DNA from: Alopecurus myosuroides
Lineage: Eukaryota; Streptophyta; Magnoliopsida; Poales; Poaceae
Assembly (NCBI GenBank): GCA_028641055.1
Contig: CM054057.1
Location: 332,412,482-332,476,481 of the forward strand
Length of the DNA stretch: 64,000 bases
Direction: 5' to 3'
Part shown: positions 33,806-43,796 of the stretch, in pieces
How positions within the stretch are numbered: position 1 is the first letter of the stretch
Layout: the number at the start of each line of letters is the position of its first letter
Notes under the pieces: generated by a model
Databases searched by the model: none
The model's input: only the letters and a program-made list of their open reading frames with translations
What the model was told of the DNA's origin: nothing
Translations under genes and position numbers: made by a program

Positions 33806-35173
33806 TGATGGCTCCCAAGTGCAGGAGATCAATCGTAGTCTTCGATGGGAAGTATTACCCAAATTTGTTGTTTGACTCAGTGGGAACACATGAATACCGG
33901 TGAGACTTTAGCAATTGGGACGTCACTCCCAACCACACATGTGTATCAACAAACTTGCAGCGAGAGTGGTGAGTGTAGTAATGAAGTGAAAGTAAACAAA
34001 CAGAAAGTAAATGGAGAGCAAGTGTTTTCCCAGTTTTCACCGGAAAAGAGTGAAAGTAAACCAGAGACTAAAACGCAGGCATGAGGTGACAGCGGGGTGT
34101 TGCACGGATAAGATTGATCATGTAATAATGTTTTGCTAGCAGCGGGGCCTTTCTCTATCTCAGTTTTATTTAGGTGTGTGTTCCGTAAATTATTGTGCGT
34201 ACTAACCAAGAGAATTTGCACAAAGCCTATTGTCCTACCTGCCCATTTCACCGGGGACAATTTGGAACTACAGGTAATTAAGGTCTACCCTTTAGAATAG
34301 CCCGGACCAACGCATTAACACTCCATGAACACACATAATCCTCAAACTAGAACATACCCCCCTTGTTTCCCCTAACTGTCACTTTAGGGTTCACAGGTTC
34401 AACATAATAGCAGGTAATACACATTGCAGATAGATACCAAACTCAAATATATGATGTAGCAATGTAAGTTCAGTACTGAAATCATGCCACTTGGGCCCTA
34501 GTAACAAGCATTAAGCCTAGCAATAGTGCATCAACATAAGACATAAGAATTCTCAAGACAAACCCCTAGATCCCGCATACCGGGTAGCAATTACATGATC
34601 AATCTCATCCAAAACCCCTCACACCTCACATGCCTACAGCAACTACTCACACATGGAGGGGGTGATGGAGCTCATGGTTGATGGAGATGATGGTGGTGAT
34701 GATGATGGTGACGAAGCCCCTCGAATTCCACCTCCGGGGGTGAAATCCCGGATCAATCTGACTCCGAAATCGAAGATCGTGGTGGCGGCGGCACTCCATT
34801 TCGCGAACAGCCCTCTCCTTCGAAACCCGTCAGTTTCTCGTATATATGGAGGGGTACGTCGAAGACCTAGCCGGAGTGGGCCATCTGGGCCGAAAAGGGG
34901 TGACCCCACGCGGCCAAGGAATCTGGCCGCGTGTGGGGCCCCCTTTTGGTCCTCGGGTGGCCCCCCGGCCCCATCTGGTGCTCATTCCCCTTCTTTTTCA
35001 TAAAAAGTTACGTGGTTTTCGTCCCCTGTGAAAAGTCCTGCGAAAATAGACGGAAAGAAGACTTTTGCTAAAAACAACGTCAGATTCTGCAGATTTATTC
35101 AATTATGGGGGGGACTCCGGAGAGAAATACGATGCAAAGTGCTTGGAAAAGTAGATGCATTTTGGGTGCATCA
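33806..35173 (-). repeat. 5' LTR of C2
   Basis: 1,368 bp, TGATGCACCC to CCATCA on the minus strand. The primer site TGGCGCCGTTGCCGGGGA follows at about 33778-33795. Confidence 0.9.
34887..34952 (-). repeat. Conserved palindrome, copy 7 (C2 5' LTR)
   Basis: Core 34907-34933, perfect inner stem. The outer arm carries one G change relative to copy 5. Confidence 0.88.
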
Positions 35174-35178
35174 CTTGC

Positions 35179-35641
35179 GCTCTTTCTAGTGAATGGCACG
35201 GCCCTCTAAATTGTCATCCAATTCCAAAGAGTTTGGTTTACTACGTGATTATGGCTTTGGAGGGGCTACGTTTGCTGGTGGGAAGAGGATGCATTAGGTT
35301 GGGGTTGACCCCAACAAAGGCAAGCCAGTACCTCTCTATTGTTCGGATGGTGTGGCTGGTCAAGCCAAGGATCTCAAGAACATCTACAACATTCTCCTTT
35401 GCATCTTCAGGGAGAACATTGCACCTCGGGCAGGAAACTTGGATAAGATTCGTGGAGGATTGGTGAATCTCATGTATCAATCTCATCAGACTTTCCTGGT
35501 AGGACCTAAGTGTGAGGGGAAGAAAATTGATGTGATGGACTTCATCCACACTGAGATGTACAATGCCATTCTTGAGAAGAAGACTCCAGTCTATGCCGAT
35601 ATGTCATGAATCTTATCTTGCTCAAGCTGCAAGGGTTGAAC
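35179..35641 (+). pseudogene. ORF X, part 2
   Basis: Continues directly after C2. Recognisable pieces in shifting frames are GVAGQAKDLKNIYNILL-type text, then RENIAPRAGNLDKIRGGLVN and KIDVMDFIHTEMYNAILEKK. The longest open stretch is 35352-35609. The solo LTR F follows at 35647, and the reading resumes at 49706 (LNTRGF across the F target site). Confidence 0.55.
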
Positions 35642-36399
35642 ACTAGTGTAACATCCCAAGCATGAAAAACAACCTTACAATGTTTGCTTTTTGTTTAAAT
35701 TTAGTTTGCATCATTCCATCATGAGTTTTGCATTCGTTTTCACTTGTTTTCCAATTGAATTTCAAACCAAAATTCAAATCCTTGTTTCATACTTGTTCTG
35801 TTAATTTTTTTTCAAATGAAACATTCAAATCAAAACATTCAATTGTTTCCAATAAACTTGAAATTCCAAACTTTTAACTTGCTTAAGTTTCAATAATTCA
35901 ATTATTGCAAATTTCAATCAAATCCATTTGAATTTCAAACAGCAACAAAATTTAATTTTTTTTGAAAAACAAAAAGTTGCACAACTGGGCTTTTGTAATA
36001 AATAACCTATAAAAATTATTCCCAAAATTTTTCAACCCCAACACCCTATCCTTTTCCCTCTTTTCTTTCCTACAAAAATAGGGTGAACAAAAAAAATATA
36101 GAAACAGAAAAAAAAAGAGGGGGAGGGCAGGCCAGCCCAATTGGGCTGAGCCCACCACACCTCCACGAAGCCCAGGCGCACGACCTCGTTGTCGCCTTCC
36201 TCCTCTGTACGGAGACAGAGGAGGGGAGGCTCCCCCACCTGCAAGCTCACCTGCCACCTCCACCTTCTCTACTTAATCCCTCTCCTCCCCTCCGAAACCC
36301 TAGTCTCTCCCTTCCTCCTCCTCAAGCCGCCGCCATTCCCTTCTTCCTCCCTTCTCCTTTTTCTTCTCAAGTTTTCCCTGTACCTTCTGTAACTCCCCC

Positions 36400-36783
36400 A
36401 TGGCCGGGTTCTTAGAGCTCGAACCGCCGCCGCTACGCTCGCCGCCGAGGCCGTCCATGCACGGGAACGGAACCCTCTCGGCCTCCTCTCCCTCCTCGCT
36501 TCCTCGACGAGGCCCGGGAGGCACGGGATCGCCGCCGTCGAGCGCCTCTCCGCCACCGCCATCTTCCCTGTCGCCGCTCCCGCTCGAGCCCGCGGTGAGC
36601 ACACCCCTCGCCCCTGTCTCTCCCTTCTCTCCTCTCCTCTCTCCCCCTTCTCCTTTCCCTCCGCGAGCGGGGCACGCGCCCGCCCCGCGCGCACGCCGCC
36701 AGCCGCAGCAGCCCGGCGATCGTCGCCGTCGTTCCATCCTCGATGCGTTCGGTCACGGAGCGAATTCAGTTTCGTCAGAGTAA
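36400..36783 (+). other. GC-rich exon-like frame in LTR F
   Basis: A 127-codon frame, MAGFLELEPPPLRSPPRPSM..., in Pro/Ser/Arg-rich GC-rich sequence downstream of a pyrimidine-rich leader. GAGCCCGCG then GTGAGCAC at about 36594 looks like a splice donor. Low-complexity composition makes real coding doubtful. It may be a transcribed 5' exon of the LTR promoter unit. Confidence 0.3.
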
Positions 36784-37060
36784 ACACAGAGGCTTTACCT
36801 CAAAACCATTCGCGAGCAGTTTCCATCAACAAGCCGCAGCAGCCCATCTGGTCACGGTACCGTGCGCGCGCGCCTGGGGTCCTGGGTTCGATCCCCCCCC
36901 GCGCGAGAATAAAACACCCTTTTTCTTTTTATTTTTCCAGATCCAGAATCAAAATTTTATTCGCACACAAGTCCCTGTAGTTTTTCTAGGTCCCTGTTAA
37001 TATTTTTCCTAGTCCCTGTAATTTAATAAAATGGCAGAACACACCCTATACTTTGAAATT

Positions 37061-37610
37061 TGTCGAGACATCGTAGTAGTTTTCATAGACGGGGGTGCCA
37101 TGAGACTACGGTAGAGACGTGGGGTAACGGGATCGCGTGGTAGACAGTAAACACAGGATTTACCCAGGTTCGGTACGTCGCGACAGTACGACGTGCCTAC
37201 TCCTGCACTTCTCACTAATCAGGACTAAAGCCTGGAAACAGGATTACAATGTGAGGTTTTTGGATCTAGCTACTCGCAGAGGATCAACTTCTCGGCGAGT
37301 TGGCCTATAGCTTCTCTGTTATTCGTTGGTTTGTTTATCTCCCGTCCGGCTTTATATAATAGCCGGATTAGGGCTTACAGAATAGGAAACCTAGAAGACT
37401 ACGGTAACTATAACTTGGAAAGTAAGGAATCCGTCTTCTCCTCCAAGCGAGATCACACGGGCCATGATCCGGGTTCTTCTAGAATCCGGCTTCTGTGCGT
37501 CAGGTTACTGGGCCGCCCAATGGACCACAGCCCACTACCACTTGGGCCACCCTGGTAACCAGACACTTTCACTACCATCTTATATACCCCTATACGGTAT
37601 ATATCCGACA
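37061..37610 (-). repeat. 3' LTR of G
   Basis: 550 bp, TGTCGAGACATCG...ATATCCGACA on the plus strand. It is perfectly flush with the AAATT duplication. Confidence 0.92.
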
Positions 37611-37795
37611 GTAGCCCCCAAGAAGGATTAAAACTCTGATTTGCCGTCTTCCGCCAAATGTGCTTTGTCCGAGAAATTTCAATCAGTAGTCTTGATTCTT
37701 CTTATTCTTCTTCTTTTGAAAAAGATGGTAACGTGAAACTCGGAATCCTGAAAATCCGGCTTTTCCCTCATGATCCTTCGTGGAGAAGAAACTTC

Positions 37796-37830
37796 TTACG
37801 TCAGCGCACTTAATCATGCTGACGTAAGGG
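37796..37830 (+). promoter_or_regulatory. as-1-like inverted TGACGTAA pair upstream of the antisense gene
   Basis: TTACGTCAGC (37796-37805) and GCTGACGTAA (37818-37827) are an exact inverted pair. The right copy reads GCTGACGTAAGGGACG, close to the as-1 element bound by TGA-class bZIP factors. It lies about 190-210 bp upstream of the TATA box. Confidence 0.55.
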
Positions 37831-38008
37831 ACGTTTGGGTTTTACTCGGAAAACCCAGAAACATATCTCTGACAGATTCTCGCGGGAAACGAGGAGATAA
37901 CCATCATTACCCTGTCGTTTCATTTCCCGGATTTTTCGGCGAGTGACACGCGTTGATCATCCAACCGGTCAAAATAGCCGTTGGCACGTATCTTGACGGA
38001 TTTCTGGC

Positions 38009-38016
38009 TATAAATA
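38009..38016 (+). promoter_or_regulatory. TATA box of the antisense gene in G
   Basis: TATAAATA, about 116 bases before the chosen ATG at 38132. It supports an own promoter on the strand opposite to gag-pol. Confidence 0.6.
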
Positions 38017-38131
38017 GCCGTCTTCGTCCTCGTCAAAAACCTTCCGCACTCTCACTGTTACGCCATTGCCGCGCACAAGCTCCCGAGCGCACGAACGCAC
38101 CCAGAGCACCAGCGCAACGCGCCGCCACCAA

Positions 38132-41083
38132 ATGGCAACCTCACCGTCGTCTCCCACTCGCTCTGCCGCGCTCACCGTCGACGACATCATCAACGATCTG
38201 GATCCGCAGCTCGGGTCCCCAAAGCACGCCGGCGACGAGCCGGAAAAGACCGCGGCCTCTGCGGCGGGCGGAGAGGATCTTTCCGCCGCCGCGAACGCTG
38301 CGGGCTCAAGCTCCGCACCCTCCCCGCCGTTTGCTCCCGAAACGGCGAAGGACAAGATCCAGCTCCTCGGCGACGAGCTCGCCGCTGCGGAAGCCGCCGC
38401 GTCCGCCGCCGCCGGAGCGGAGGAAGAGGTGGAAACTGCAGGCAATTGGATTGCCTGCAGCATTCCGCCAGCTCTCCTTCCAAACCTGGAAAAGGAGGGC
38501 CTGATTCTCAAAGGGAAATGGCGGCTCCCTGAAGACGAGAACGAGCCAATGCCGAGAGACGGCGAAATGGTTCTTCTTTCTTCCCACCTCCTGAGAGGTA
38601 TGGGGCTTCCGCCTTCCGCTTTCTTCCTCCAAATCCTCTCCCACTACAACATCCAACCCCATAACCTGCCACCCAACTCCATTCTTTATATGGCCGGGTT
38701 CCAGGCCCTATTCGAGGGTTACTTAGGTTTAGAGCCTAGGTTAGATTTCTGGATGTATTGTTTCGGGGTTAAGCGGAACTCCTCGGAGGGCGCACTCCCG
38801 ACTTGCGGGACCATCTCCTTTACTCTTCGGAGGTTTAGGGAAGATTGGTTCCCCAAGATCAAGACATCAGAATCCGTCAAATTTTGGACGGGTTCTTTCT
38901 TCTACCATCCCGATGTGCCTTTCCCAAAAAAGGCCATCGGGGTTCCACCTTTTTCTAACACAGCTGCCATTCCCCAAGACAATTGGGGAACGGAAGCTGT
39001 CCAGGTTCTGCCGCCTGATCTTCTAAGGATCAAGCGGTGCATTGCCAAGCTCACCTCCTCTGATCCACCTCTAACTGGCATGGACACGGTCCTTTGCTGG
39101 TTAAATAGGCGGATCCAGCCGTTGGCCAATCATGGTGGCCGCCTCTTGTGCGAATACACGGGAGCCAACGACCCAATGCGGATATCCATCAAGGATTGGT
39201 CTCCAAGGGATCTTCGACGGCGCGCAAACCAGTTGGTCGCATCCCGCGACCAATACGAAGCGAGTCGGCCGATGTATACGGCCGACAATCCGGCTCCCAA
39301 GGTATTTTTTCCATCATTTGGGTATAGTTTTAACATTCTTTCTCGGATTTTCTTGCTTCTGACTCTGATTTGTTTTTTCGACAGTTCGCTGAACTTCCAG
39401 ACTCGGAGTTAGCCTCCGAAGCTGAGCTGGATGCCTTGCGTACTGCCACTACAGGCGGGCGCAAGCGCAAGAAGATTTCTTCCTCTGAGGAAGTTATCGA
39501 CCTTGACGGGATCCCCGTCGCCACTTCCAGGTTCTTTTCTTCTGGGTTCTTTTCTTACATGGAAATTTTTCTTCCATCTTCGGAGTTTTAACTTTTCCGG
39601 TTTTTTTTGTTTTCAACCTGCCTCCCTCCAACCTAAAGCCGAAGAAGCTGAAGAAACACAAAGTTGTTTCCAGCCGAGGCAGCCAACCTTCTCCCGTCAT
39701 CGCCCCAGATACACCATCCACAATGGCGGAAGAGCACGCTGCAGCCCCCACCACCAAGCCACTAGAGCCCAGCCAGCCTGTTGTGTCGAACACGGACACG
39801 AGGGAAAGGACGGCTCCAGAGGTGGGAAAACCTTCTCGGACATTCGACGAGGAGATTCCCACCTTTGACAAGGAATTCGAGATTATCAATGACGGCCTAA
39901 GCGCGGCCGGAACCCTTTTTGCGGAATACGCAAAAGGGTTCAATGAAAACTTGGCGGGTTTGCAACGAATGAGCCAGGTATGTAACTCTAGCCTCCAAGC
40001 ATTAAACAAAATGTATTCTTTTTTGCTTTAATGTTTTTAGTAATCATTCTTTTCCTTGCTATGTTTCAGCAAACCGCCGAAGCCATTAACATGGAAGTTT
40101 TCAACAAACTCTCCATCAAGAATAAAGAGGTTAGAAATCTTCTTTCTATTCTTGAGGAGAGAGAGGCGGAGCTGGCATCGTCTCAGCTCGCTTTGTCGGA
40201 AACAGCAGGTAAACATTTTTCCTCTGAAGTTTTCGATTCAATTTTTTGTCTGAGTACTTATTCCGGAAATTTTCTAAACTCGGAATTTTCCTTGCTTTCC
40301 AGCTGCTTTGGCTAAGGCCAAGCAGATAGCTGAAGATGCCGGCAATGCCGAGAATCTCCGAAAGGAGAATTTGGATCTTCACAAGAATCTTGTGAAGGCT
40401 CAAAAGGATCTGGAGGCCAGCAATTTGGCCCTTGGAGTTGCCAATTCAAAGGCTTCCGAGCAGGCGGAGAAGGATAAATCCACCATTCAGGATTTGGAAA
40501 ATGCTCTGAACCTTCGCCTGGAGGAAGTTTCCGAGATCGACAAGCTTATCGGTCACTTTCTGATACCTTTACCATTTTTCCATATCTTGCTTTTCTTCTC
40601 TGTTTTTCACCTAACCCTTTTGGTTGTTTTGTTGGAAAACAGGAGATACCCCAGATGGCACTCGGCTTGAAGGAATCCGAGCCTTTGGGAAGACATGGAC
40701 TTCGATCCGGGCTGCTGGAATGCAGCTGGTCAATAAGTTCCTTCCCGCAAGGACTGGGGAGGTTCTCGAGGTTTGAAAAACTTCCGGGAGCCATCATGGA
40801 GGTGGCGGAATCCAGGGATTCCATCCCGCGTTCCGCTGCACGGGGTGGTGCGCGCATGGCACTCGGCCTTATGCGCATGCACTACCCTGGTGCTAAATCT
40901 TGGCGCGTGGCGTCCGGTGTCCCTCAAGGATACACGGATACTCAGCGAAATACCATCTTTGATGAAATCAAAGGCCACGCCACCCAGATTGCCTCCATGG
41001 TAAATATCTCCGTCAATTATCCAGAAGAGGAGATCCCTCCAATCCCCGAGGACGACAGCAGCGAGGAGGTCTCGGATGCTTGA
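38132..41083 (+). CDS. Intron-containing antisense gene of G (Transposase_28 / gypsy-type transposon domain)
   Basis: Proposed exons are 38132-39301, 39385-39530, 39674-39977, 40070-40208, 40303-40551 and 40643-41083. All introns are GT-AG, 83-143 bp, and phases agree at every junction. Exon 1 starts MATSPSSPTRSAALTVDDII. After an Ala-rich linker it has the domain I know as pfam04195: LSHYNIQPHNLPPNSILYMA, then EGYLGLEPRLDFWMYCFGV and TSESVKFWTGSFFYHPDVP. Exons 3-5 encode a helical coiled coil (NAENLRKENLDLHKNLVKAQ). Exon 6 has a one-base disruption near 40770, then VAESRDSIPRSAARGGARMA to the stop at 41083. Extra ORFs on the antisense strand are known in the Tat lineage; their function is not established. 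The start at 38132 suits the TATA box; an in-frame ATG at 38066 is possible. Confidence 0.65.
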
Positions 41084-41664
41084 AGGGCTACCTTGTACCT
41101 GGATAGCGAAAGTAGACAATAGGAGCATTACTGTTCTTTCAATGTAATCCAAAATGTAATGTTTCTATTTGTATGAATGAAAACTCCGCCTTTTGCAATC
41201 TTAATTATGAAATTTTTTGCAAAAGTTTTCGGATTTTGTTATTCCTTTAACTTCTAAGTTCTCTGGCATATGTGTTTTGACTGTCCTTAGTGTTTGAAAT
41301 GGCTCGATAGCATTATGAATCGTCATGTCGAGTAACTGGGTATAACCAATCAGTTAAAACTCGGAAACATGGATCATACTAAAGGCATTTTTACTAACTA
41401 GCTCCAGTGACCCAACATATAAGCAATCAGAAAATGCTTAGAGAAGCAAGGAATTTTTTTTTTAAATGAAACTTGGGCACGCAGGCAATTCAAGTTTCCT
41501 TTAGCCATTAGCAGGCTGAAAAATCATTCAGTTTCTTAACGCCGAGTACGCAGGCACAATTCGGGTTAACATTGAGTATTTTGTAAGATCATTGGGAAAT
41601 TGATAAGGTGGAATCATGCTTTGTACTGAAAAAACATGGATACCAAAATTCCGACAACTTTATT
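41084..41664. other. Junction region between antisense gene and pol of G
   Basis: About 580 bp of AT-rich sequence with no gene. This is where RNase H and integrase should begin, and the deletion scar lies at its right side. AATAAA on the minus strand (41663-41668) just after the truncated pol frame could end the sense transcript. Confidence 0.45.
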
Positions 41665-42615
41665 TCATGATCTCAAAAGATGTTTACATAGAAATTGAAC
41701 TAAGTACGGAAGGGACATAACTGCTAGATATTCCAATGCTTTTGCTATCCACTTGACTTTGTCGGATTTCTTCAGCAACTTGTAGAGTGGTAGGGCTTTA
41801 TCCCCCAGCCTACTAATAAATCTGCTGACGGCAGCGGCGGAACCCGTCAATCTTTGGACATCTTTTACGCACGTAGGCTTCGAGATGTTCAAGATGGCTT
41901 TTATCTTTTCCGAGTTAACTTCTATTCCTCTGTGAGAAACGATAAAACCCAGAAGTTTTCCTGAGGGAACCCCGAATACACACTTAGATGGATTTAACTT
42001 CATCTTGTAAGTGCGCAAGTTTTCGAAAGTTTCTCGCAGATCCTCAAGGAGTGTATCTTTTTCCTTGGTTACGACGGCAATATCGTCCACGTAAACATGG
42101 ACGTTTTTGCCAATCTGACTATGCAAACAACGTTGCATGCAACGCTGGTAGGTTGCACCTGCGTTCTTCAGGCCAAATGGCATGGTTACATAATAATATG
42201 TCCCGTACGGGGTTATAAAAGAAGTCTTAATTTGATCTTCCTTTTTCATGCGTATTTGGTGGTACCCGGAGTATGCATCCAAAAAGCACAAAAGCTCAGA
42301 GCCTGCAGTGGCATCTATTATTTGATCGATTCGCGGTAACGCAAACCTATCTTTTGGACACAATTTGTTCAAGCCTGTGTAATCTATACACATTCTAAGA
42401 GCAGTAGTGTCTTTCTTCGGTACTAATACCGGATTTGCGGACCATTCAGTGTGGATTACTTCCTGGATGAAATCCGCTGCTAGAAGCCGGATAATTTCCT
42501 TGCCAATAGCCTTCCGTCTTCTTCCGTCAAATCGACGGAGACCTTGTTTGACGGGTTTTGATCCTGGAATCACCTTGAGTTGGTGCTCAGCAAGTTCCCT
42601 GGGTACGCCTGGCAT
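41665..42615 (-). pseudogene. G reverse transcriptase, truncated pol
   Basis: 316 residues on the minus strand. RT motifs in order are VLVPKKDTTALRMCIDYTGL, FLDAYSGYHQIRM, TMPFGLKNAGATYQRCM and VYVDDIAV with the catalytic aspartates, then the thumb region (SKCVFGVPSGKLLGF). After KSDKVKW, where the RT-RNase H connection begins, homology stops and the frame runs about 30 residues into unrelated sequence. RNase H and integrase are absent from the whole element, so G could not integrate by itself. Confidence 0.85.
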
Positions 42616-42740
42616 GTCAGCTGGACACCAGGCAAAAATATCCCAGTTCTCACGGAGGAACTTGATGAGCTCGCCTTCCTATTTGTCGGTCATCCCAGTC
42701 CCTACAACGACGAATTTTGTCGGATATTTGGGATCTAGGA

Positions 42741-43796
42741 TTACCTGTCTTGTATTCTCGGACGCCTTGAAGCTGTCTGTTGGCTTCCGGGTTTCTTTCC
42801 TGCCGGCATTTCTGTCGGCGATACCTCCTTGGCCAATTCCTTCAGTTCTTCCTTTGCTATGACTCTTTGAGCGCAAAGGGCGTTTTCTTTCTCCAACTCA
42901 TTTGCTAGCTTAAAATCACCAGCTACGGTGATTACTCCTCCTTTGGGTCCTGGCATCTTCAGCTTGTTATAAATATAACAGGATCTTGCCATGAATTTGG
43001 CGAAAGCTGGACGTACGAGTATTGCGTGATACACGCTTTCGAACGGCACTACTTCGAAGGATACTTTTTCCTGCCGGAAATGATCTTTATCTCCGAAGGT
43101 GACATCTAGGGAAATTTCTCCTAGGGATCGTGCTTGTCTGCCAGGAACAATACCGTGGAAGCGTATGTTGCTGTGATTGAGCTGGGACTCGGAAATCTTC
43201 AGATGCTTCAGTGTATCCCAATACATTATGTTAATGCTGGATCCTCCATCCATCAGCACTCTTCTTAGCCTAGTGTTCTGGACAATAGGGCTTACGACAA
43301 GAGCTTGTGTGCCGGGTTCCGGGATATTCCCGGGATGATCAGACTGATCCCATGTAATTGGTGTGTTGGAGTACTTCAAGAATTTCGGGGTTGCCGGAAC
43401 AACCGCGTTTATTTCTTGAAGTGTTCTTTTGGCCACCTTTGCTGACGGAGTTGCTAGGAATGTTAGCATTGCTTCTCCATCAACTCTCGGAAATTTGGGT
43501 TCACCCTTTCGCTGTTGTTCCTGGATTTTTTCATCAGTGTCCGATTCACTGTCTTCTTTGTCAGCTTCTGGCTTTTGTTTGGCGGGTTTCCTTTTGGAAC
43601 CCTTCCCCTTATTTCCGGATCCTGCACTGCCTTTCATGTGCTTATTCGGCCGGCATTGTGCGTTTGTATGGGTGGGTTTCCCAAATTGTGAATGGTGGAC
43701 ACAAGGTTCCGACTTAATCCTCTCCCACTCCTCTGGAGTGTAATTGATTGGATCTGGGTTGCATCCTTTCCACTTATTCCCTTTTTTCGCTTCCAA
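42741..43796 (-). pseudogene. G gag C-terminus and aspartic protease
   Basis: 351 residues in a frame shifted from the upstream gag. At the start is a degenerate zinc-knuckle-like CVHHSQFGKPTHTNAQC, then a basic region, then a protease with catalytic VLMDGGSSINIMYWDTL (about residues 185-200). The frame is lost again between here and the reverse transcriptase (about 42620-42740). Confidence 0.75.

Larger units (their letters stand above)
26048..35173 (-). mobile_element. Element C2: complete non-autonomous Athila-like retrotransposon
   Basis: 9.1 kb on the minus strand, with LTRs 33806-35173 (5') and 26048-27396 (3'). The perfect 5-bp duplication is CTTGC (26043-26047, 35174-35178). The order is LTR, tRNA-Asp-type primer site, gag-protease, spacer with palindrome, ORF2, ORF3, non-coding 3' region, purine tract, LTR. 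No reverse transcriptase or integrase is present. It is the reference copy for C1. Confidence 0.9.

Noticed and set aside
5425..35173. CRISPR-like array suggested by the recurring palindrome
   Set aside because: Copies are kilobases apart, sit at homologous LTR positions and have no spacers. Nothing prokaryotic is present.
36855..36910. tRNA-like B box (GGTTCGATCCC) in LTR F
   Set aside because: No A box at the right distance, no cloverleaf and no acceptor stem. It is part of the LTR.
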